Assembly: GCA_900313845.1 (NCBI GenBank) | Contig: OMTC01000028.1 | Span: 1-10,306 of the forward strand | Reading direction: 5' to 3' | Origin: an uncultured Prevotellaceae bacterium | GTDB taxonomy: Bacteria > Bacteroidota > Bacteroidia > Bacteroidales > Bacteroidaceae | DNA: 10,306 nucleotides | Shown: one piece after another, positions 7,401 through 10,306 of the stretch | Position numbering within the stretch: position 1 is the first letter of the stretch | Layout: each line of letters begins with the position of its first letter | Notes under the pieces: generated by a model | The model's database searches: none | Told to the model about the DNA's origin: nothing | The model's input: only the letters and a program-made list of their open reading frames with translations | Position numbers and translations under genes: made by a program

Positions 7401-7667
7401 ACTTCCCTCACCACCATCCTCGGTATGGTGCCAATGGCAGTGAGTCATGGTGTAGGTGCCGAGATGTGGCGACCACTCGGTGTTGCCGTTATCGGCGGTT
7501 TGACCATCTCAACGATTCTCACCCTCATCTATGTTCCATCCATGTATTGCATCTTCGGTGGCAATGGTATCAAGAACCAGCGCAAGAAGATGAAGAAACA
7601 GCGTGAGCTGAACGAATACTGGAAAGAACATGCTCAGGAAGAACTCAAATTCGTTGCTGAAGAATAA
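4488..7667 (+). CDS. RND inner-membrane efflux pump, HAE1/AcrB type
   Basis: The 1059-residue length and layout match AcrB-type proton-driven drug exporters, which work as trimers in the inner membrane. Visible are a first membrane helix (14-32), a large periplasmic porter loop (about 33-335), a cluster of membrane helices (336-485 and one near 530-548), a second porter loop (about 550-865) and the last helices (867-1025). The proton relay is intact: Asp399-Asp400 in G-N-V-V-D-D-A-I-V-V (TM4) and Lys935 in V-V-K-N-G-I-V-L (TM10). The double Asp favours the multidrug HAE1 class over heavy-metal CusA/CzcA pumps. The tail (1028-1059) is highly charged and cytoplasmic. Substrate cannot be read from the sequence; typical substrates of the family are antibiotics, dyes, detergents or bile salts. 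It completes the operon begun by tetR, channel and adaptor. Confidence 0.96.
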   Translation: MSLYEGAVKRPIMTSLCFLAIIIFGLFSLLKLPIDLYPDVETNTILIFTYYNGASAEDIENNVTRPLENTLNSVEHLKHITSNSRENVSVVTMEFEFGYDIDDLTNNVRDKLDMVSNSLPANANTPILFKFSSDMIPIVLLSVQAEESQQALYKILDDNVANPLARIDGVGTVSIAGAPEREINVYMNPEKMEAYKLSAAQVAQAIAAENLNTTGGSIDIGSLTYTVRTEGEFNDPREMYDVVVGSYNGAAVYLRDVARIVDNVQERAQEAYTNGKQGAIVIIQKQSGANSVAISNKVIDMLPTLQKNLPSDVNLQVMINTSENILNTIDTLTETITYALIFVVLVVFVFLGRWRATLIISITIPMSLIASFIYLYATGGSLNMISLSCLTIAIGNVVDDAIVVLENVTTHIERGSSPKQAAIHGTNEVAVSVIASTLTMIAVFFPLTMVSGMSGVLFKQLGWMMCIIMTVSTVSALSFTPMLCSQMLRLQKKQSQMFKKIYGPVQRWLDKLDLWYEQKINWAVRHRSTVILGSLGFFILSIVIMKVVGIKSEYFPANDSGRVGVTLEMPIGTRKEKTKEIAQQLANKWMQRYGSNLKACNFTVGQAGDNNTFASLQNNGSNIASFNIQFVPSNERKQGLVSICDEMREDCKSLPELAKYQVNLGGSQAAAMGGQSTATFEIYGYDLDDTKAVADQMVAKFKENEMVGQTSISRSDFSPELVVNFQREKLAELGIGVSTAASSVRSLITGALMSYYREDGEEYDILVRYEPSARVSIDDIYNMLIPTPKGNVKVRDIATITESDIAPTIERKDRQRIVTVRAVLKDGYALSDGVELGNQIIDEMEIPSGVTVQVAGSYEDQQDSNRDLGTLAILIILLVFIVMAAQFESLTYPFIIMISVPFAFSGIILALTVTGTNLNIMSMLGGVMLIGIVVKNGIVLIDMMRLLRERGYGLIRAAVAAAKSRLRPILMTSLTTILGMVPMAVSHGVGAEMWRPLGVAVIGGLTISTILTLIYVPSMYCIFGGNGIKNQRKKMKKQRELNEYWKEHAQEELKFVAEE

Positions 7668-7674
7668 AAGAAAA

Positions 7675-7800
7675 TGAAGAGTGAAGAATGAAGAATAATT
7701 AAATGAAGAATGTAGAGTGAAGAATGAAGAATGAATTTTAGTTTTACATTTTTCACTCTTCATTCTACATTTTTCACTTTTCACTCTTCACTTTTCACTC
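7675..7800. repeat. Inverted tandem array of 7-bp TGAAGAA-type units
   Basis: The left arm (7675-7734) is a run of TGAAGAA/TGAAGAG variants with a short interruption (TAATTAAA). The right arm (7746-7800) holds the opposite-strand units (TTTTCAC, TCTTCAC, TCTTCAT). The arms are broadly complementary, so the RNA or single strand could form a long hairpin around a T-rich loop. It sits directly after the pump stop codon. It may terminate the operon transcript or protect its 3' end. Short ORFs read through such arrays are artefacts of the repeat. Confidence 0.65.
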
Positions 7801-7812
7801 TCTGTAGAGAGT
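7797..7812 (+). other. Small perfect hairpin before the PII-like gene
   Basis: ACTCTC (7797-7802) pairs with GAGAGT (7807-7812) around a TGTA loop, just at the end of the 7-bp repeat array. It is followed by a T/A-rich leader with CTTTTTAATTTT twice (7831-7842 and 7845-7856) up to the start codon at 7865. No TAnnTTTG box is seen, so the PII-like gene may depend on read-through from the pump operon. Confidence 0.3.
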
Positions 7813-7864
7813 TTGAGGCTTTCATTTTTCCTTTTTAATTTTTACTTTTTAATTTTCATTAGAT

Positions 7865-8158
7865 ATGAAATCAGTATTCATAGCATACGACCAAGCTCAG
7901 CACGAGAATGTGCTGGCAGTGCTCAGTCGAAGCAATGTGCGCGGCTATACTCTCCTAGAACAAGCACAAGGATGCGGCACAAAGACTGGAGACCCACATT
8001 TGGGCAGCCACGCATGGCCTACCATGAACAGCGCCATCATCACAATGGTAGATGACGATGTGGTGCCTGTTCTTATGAAGCGTCTCCAAAAAATCGATGA
8101 AGACAACCAAATGCTCGGCCTCCGCGCCTTCGTTTGGAACATCGAACAGAGTATTTAA
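7865..8158 (+). CDS. PII-like signalling protein (uncharacterised P-II-related family)
   Basis: The 97-residue protein has the expected beta-alpha-beta-beta-alpha-beta order of the ferredoxin-like PII/CutA fold: strand 2-7, helix 9-22, strand 27-36, strand 55-62, helix 64-77, strand 85-92. Between strands 2 and 3, where PII proteins carry the flexible T-loop, it has the segment G-T-K-T-G-D-P-H-L-G-S-H-A-W-P (38-52). From memory this resembles the P-H-L-G-(T/S)-H-x-W-P signature of uncharacterised PII-like proteins; the classical T-loop uridylation tyrosine context is absent. Such proteins form trimers and often bind nucleotides or metals; the two His residues (45, 49) and Cys37 could bind a ligand. 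It starts 197 bases after the pump gene on the same strand. PII-like genes beside RND pumps are known in other bacteria, so a role in controlling or sensing for the pump is plausible but unproven. Confidence 0.7.
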   Translation: MKSVFIAYDQAQHENVLAVLSRSNVRGYTLLEQAQGCGTKTGDPHLGSHAWPTMNSAIITMVDDDVVPVLMKRLQKIDEDNQMLGLRAFVWNIEQSI

Positions 8159-8163
8159 TAAAA

Positions 8164-8248
8164 TGAAGAATGAGGAATGAAGAATGAAGAATGCATTTTA
8201 CCTCCATCCGGATGGCATTATTCTTCATTCTTCATTTTCCATTTTTCA
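8164..8248. repeat. Inverted 4+4 array of 7-bp units around a palindromic core
   Basis: Left units are TGAAGAA, TGAGGAA, TGAAGAA, TGAAGAA (8164-8191). Right units are TTCTTCA, TTCTTCA, TTTTCCA, TTTTTCA (8221-8248). The reverse complement of the right side mirrors the left nearly unit for unit. The core holds the perfect 12-bp palindrome CCATCCGGATGG (8204-8215), flanked by AATGC (8190-8194) and GCATT (8215-8219). It begins six bases after the PII-like stop codon and ends 18 bases before the fucosidase start, filling the whole gap. It could act as a terminator or 3' stabiliser, and it shares its units with the element at 7675-7800. Confidence 0.7.
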
Positions 8249-8265
8249 TTTCATAACCTTTTTCC

Positions 8266-9636
8266 ATGAAAAAACATCTTACTTACCTTCTCTTCTTCTG
8301 TCTCACACTCTCTGCCCAAGAGAACAATCTCCACACACAATCCACCTCCTACGAATGGCCAACCGACCCTCAGGTTCTCAACAAACTCCATTCGTGGCAA
8401 GACCTCAAGTTTGGTGTCCTTCTTCATTGGGGCATCTATTCCGTGCCAGGTATCGTGGAGAGTTGGTCTATCTGCGATGAGGAGTGGGTTCGACGCGACA
8501 CCACAATGACCTATCAGCAATACAAGGATTGGTATTGGGGACTTGCCGATCAGTTCAACCCCACTCAGTTCAATCCTTCTCAGTGGGCAGAAGTCATGCA
8601 GCGTGCAGGGATGAAATATATGATTTTCACCACCAAGCACCACGATGGATTCTGTATGTTTGACTCCCGATTCACCGATTATACCATCGCTCAGCACGCA
8701 TTCCGGGATAATCCCAAACGCGATGTGCTTCAGCACGTACTCTCCGCCTTCCGCGATAAGCAATTCATGATTGGCACCTACTTCTCCAAGCCCGACTGGC
8801 ACAGCCAGGACTATTGGTGGGATGTCTATCCCATCAAACGCGGACGACAAGTGAATTACGACATCAAACGCTGGCCTTGGCGTTGGGAACACTTCAAGCA
8901 ATACACTTACAATCAGATAGAAGAAATCCTCAGCCGATATGGCTCTGTCGATATTCTTTGGCTCGATGGCGGTTGGGTTTGTCCAGAAGCAAACCAAGAC
9001 ATCAATATGCCTCGCATTGCTTCCATGGCTCGTTCCCATCAACCTGGCATCCTCGTTGTTGACCGCACCATCCATGGACCATACGAAAACTATCAAACAC
9101 CCGAACAAACCATTCCCAAAACCCAACTCAACTACCCTTGGGAAAGTTGCATCACGCTGACTGACGATTGGGGTTGGGTACCACGTCCTCGCTGGAAATC
9201 CTCCATGCGCGTCATCAATACGCTCATTGAAATCGTAGCAAAAGGAGGCAATCTCGTCCTCGGTGTGGGTCCAACGCCCGAAGGTTTGATTCAGCCCGAA
9301 GCAATCACTCGTCTCGACTCCATTGGTGCATGGCTCAAACAAAACGGAAAAGCCATCTACAACACCACCATCACTCCCCACTATCACGAAGGCAATAACC
9401 TTTGGTTCACCTCCTCCAAGGATGGAAAAACTTGTTACGCCATCTACACACCAAACAACGGTGAACCTCTCCCTTCCACCCTCTCATGGACGACCAACCT
9501 TCCCAAAGGAAAAGTGCGCCTCCTCTCCACAAAAAAGCCGCTCCCCACAAGTGTAAAGAACGGTACAGTCACGGTCCAACTCCCATCCTATCTCCCCTCC
9601 CAACCCTTTGCACTCGAATTCAGGAACAAAGAATAA
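8266..9636 (+). CDS. Secreted alpha-L-fucosidase, glycoside hydrolase family 29
   Basis: The 456-residue protein starts with a signal peptide (K2-K3, hydrophobic 5-16, cleavage likely after L-S-A at 15-17) and so should act in the periplasm or outside. GH29 hallmarks are present: F-G-V-L-L-H-W-G-I-Y-S-V-P-G (49-62), T-K-H-H-D-G-F at 123-129, and D-I-L-W-L-D-G-G-W with Asp234 as the expected retaining nucleophile. The later block Y-P-W-E-S-C-I-T-L (290-298) and D-W-G-W (301-304) is also typical. The acid/base Glu is probably E293 or E280; the subfamily cannot be settled by eye. A C-terminal beta-sandwich (about 370-453) follows. The enzyme would release L-fucose from host mucin or other glycans. 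No SusC/SusD genes or sugar regulator are visible nearby, so it does not sit in an evident polysaccharide utilisation locus. A small repeat element fills the gap to the PII-like gene. Confidence 0.93.
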   Translation: MKKHLTYLLFFCLTLSAQENNLHTQSTSYEWPTDPQVLNKLHSWQDLKFGVLLHWGIYSVPGIVESWSICDEEWVRRDTTMTYQQYKDWYWGLADQFNPTQFNPSQWAEVMQRAGMKYMIFTTKHHDGFCMFDSRFTDYTIAQHAFRDNPKRDVLQHVLSAFRDKQFMIGTYFSKPDWHSQDYWWDVYPIKRGRQVNYDIKRWPWRWEHFKQYTYNQIEEILSRYGSVDILWLDGGWVCPEANQDINMPRIASMARSHQPGILVVDRTIHGPYENYQTPEQTIPKTQLNYPWESCITLTDDWGWVPRPRWKSSMRVINTLIEIVAKGGNLVLGVGPTPEGLIQPEAITRLDSIGAWLKQNGKAIYNTTITPHYHEGNNLWFTSSKDGKTCYAIYTPNNGEPLPSTLSWTTNLPKGKVRLLSTKKPLPTSVKNGTVTVQLPSYLPSQPFALEFRNKE

Positions 9637-9658
9637 GGAACAGAATAGTATCAAAACG

Positions 9659-9700
9659 CACATCCCTCGCAGTCTGCAATAGCATTCTGTGAGGGATGTG
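9659..9700. terminator. Strong bidirectional terminator between convergent genes
   Basis: CACATCCCTCGCAG (9659-9672) pairs with CTGTGAGGGATGTG (9687-9700), 14 bp with one G-T wobble. Inside the loop TGC and GCA can add three further pairs around AATA. A TTTAT run follows on the plus strand and CGTTTTGATAC follows on the minus strand. It lies 22 bases after the fucosidase stop and 8 bases after the toxin stop on the opposite strand, so it can end both convergent transcripts. Confidence 0.8.
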
Positions 9701-9708
9701 TTTATCAT

Positions 9709-9984
9709 TCACTTATCATCATAATGACCATAGGCGGAGATAACCAACACAACTACTTCTCTTTCGTATATTCTATAGATAAGCCGATGCTTTTTCGAAA
9801 GGCGACGACTCCAACGTCCTTCTGGGAGACCCTTCAGTTGTTCTGGATGTCCTGTGCCAGTTCTTGGATGTTCGGATAATTCTGACAAAAACGAAAGAAA
9901 CTTTTCGTACGCTTTTGGTTCATGCACTTTTAGACGGTCAACGTCTGCTAATGCCTGTTCTGAGAAATTGATAATATAGCTCAT
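9709..9984 (-). CDS. YoeB/Txe-family toxin (RelE-like mRNA endoribonuclease)
   Basis: The 91-residue protein matches the YoeB/Txe family in length and pattern. In these toxins a ribosome-bound RelE-like fold cleaves mRNA during translation. Visible features are the N-terminal strand and helices (Y3-F7, A11-L37), the block G-H-P-E-Q-L-K-G-L (45-53), W-S-R-R-L (58-62), K-H-R-L-I-Y (65-70), and the terminal S-A-Y-G-H-Y (83-88). By family comparison the catalytic set would be Glu48, Arg67, His87 and Tyr88; all are present, so the toxin looks intact. Its ATG overlaps the TGA of the upstream antitoxin gene by four bases (ATGA), the usual translational coupling in these modules. The gene is convergent with the fucosidase across a shared terminator. 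Confidence 0.93.
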   Translation of the reverse strand: MSYIINFSEQALADVDRLKVHEPKAYEKFLSFLSELSEHPRTGTGHPEQLKGLPEGRWSRRLSKKHRLIYRIYEREVVVLVISAYGHYDDK

Positions 9985-10235
9985 AGACCTATACGCTTTC
10001 GAAAATCAGAAAAACTCTCACCTGGGAGCATAGCGTATGTACGTCCTTCTTCAAAATCATTTTCAGCCTTCTCAATCTTAGTCATCAGTTCCTCTTTTGA
10101 CATCAGCGTTGGGTCTTCTTGTTTGCTGGCTACTAGTTTGCGCAGATATTTCATCAGCTTTTTTGTCAGCGCTTCATCCTCCGCGATAATGCTCATATTG
10201 CGGTAAAACTCCGCATTCAACTGTGTTGTTGACAT
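9981..10235 (-). CDS. Antitoxin of the YoeB/Txe-type module
   Basis: The open frame reaches further upstream, but the ATG at 10235 gives an 84-residue protein beginning M-S-T-T-Q-L-N-A-E-F. This places the start shortly after the -7 promoter box at 10258-10265, which the longer reading would overlap. Residues 1-45 look like a DNA-binding and dimerising N-terminal part (helices rich in Leu and Lys). The rest (46-84), with E-K-A-E-N-D-F-E-E-G-R-T and M-L-P-G-E-S, is an acidic-to-mixed tail of the kind that wraps and neutralises the partner toxin. It resembles antitoxins that partner YoeB/Txe toxins in Bacteroidetes more than classical YefM, but I cannot assign the family exactly. It is the first gene of the pair and should repress its own promoter together with the toxin. 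Confidence 0.85.
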   Translation of the reverse strand: MSTTQLNAEFYRNMSIIAEDEALTKKLMKYLRKLVASKQEDPTLMSKEELMTKIEKAENDFEEGRTYAMLPGESFSDFRKRIGL

Positions 10236-10257
10236 AATCCTATTTGTTTTATGTTTG

Positions 10258-10265
10258 CAAATATA
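10258..10265 (-). promoter_or_regulatory. -7 promoter box of the toxin-antitoxin operon
   Basis: On the minus strand the sequence reads TATATTTG, a full match to TAnnTTTG, 22 bases upstream of the antitoxin start. The nearest TTTG further upstream (minus strand of 10282-10285) is 16 bases away, shorter than the usual 19-21, so the -33 element is uncertain. The resulting leader would be very short, below 20 nt, which is common for such modules. Confidence 0.6.
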
Positions 10266-10306
10266 CGAAAAACACAATAATCAAAGACTGCTTATCATTA
10301 ATTTTT

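Noticed and set aside
6513..7448. 311-codon antisense open frame in the second half of the pump gene
   Set aside because: It has biased His/Asp-rich composition and no family resemblance; it is a shadow of the pump.
7509..7784. 91-codon minus-strand frame through the 7-bp repeat array
   Set aside because: Its repetitive MKSEKC-type start is simply the translated repeat; no real protein is indicated.
8251..9387. 378-codon open frame antisense to the fucosidase
   Set aside because: It overlaps a clear GH29 gene on the other strand, lacks recognisable motifs, and its existence follows from the codon bias of the real gene.
10236..10277. 14-residue N-terminal extension of the antitoxin
   Set aside because: It would overlap the -7 promoter box at 10258-10265, and the ATG at 10235 gives a typical antitoxin start.
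1..10306. CRISPR array, tRNA, rRNA or transposase gene
   Set aside because: I saw no regularly spaced repeats with unique spacers, no cloverleaf or rRNA signature and no transposase motif in the window.

Overview
The window reads as chromosomal DNA of a Bacteroidales bacterium, most likely Prevotella or a close relative. The signs are Bacteroidetes-type promoters (TAnnTTTG -7 boxes, one with a TTTG -33 box), A/T-rich leaders in place of Shine-Dalgarno sites, a Bacteroidetes-style lipoprotein adaptor in the efflux operon, and a secreted GH29 fucosidase. This placement is inferred from sequence style, without a database search.

Layout. 1-314: gene-free; holds a long imperfect inverted repeat (4-180) with 9-bp tandem units in its arms. 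315-680: small basic protein that may carry a winged-helix DNA-binding fold. 681-1222: intergenic; holds a promoter-plus-terminator pair that may define an ~80-nt small RNA (about 810-890), then a good Bacteroidetes promoter (1053-1085) and a foldable leader. 1223-7667: a complete tripartite RND efflux operon in the order TetR repressor, TolC-type outer-membrane channel, lipoprotein periplasmic adaptor, HAE1-type inner-membrane pump. 7865-8158: a small PII-like (trimeric signalling fold) protein. 8266-9636: secreted GH29 alpha-L-fucosidase. 9659-9700: strong bidirectional hairpin terminator. 9709-10235, minus strand: YoeB/Txe-type toxin and its antitoxin, with a -7 promoter box just upstream.

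How the genes fit. The TetR protein probably represses its own promoter and, by read-through, the three pump genes, since no second promoter box is visible in the 100-bp tetR-channel gap. The adaptor links the proton-driven pump to the outer-membrane channel, and the pump keeps the Asp-Asp and Lys of the proton relay. The PII-like gene follows the pump on the same strand and could sense a small molecule or contact the pump; this is the most intriguing functional link here. The PII-like gene is bracketed by two hairpin elements (7675-7800 and 8164-8248) built from the 7-bp unit TGAAGAA in inverted array. These resemble the 9-bp-unit element at the left end in design, which suggests a family of intergenic repeats. 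The fucosidase and toxin-antitoxin pair look functionally unrelated to the efflux operon.
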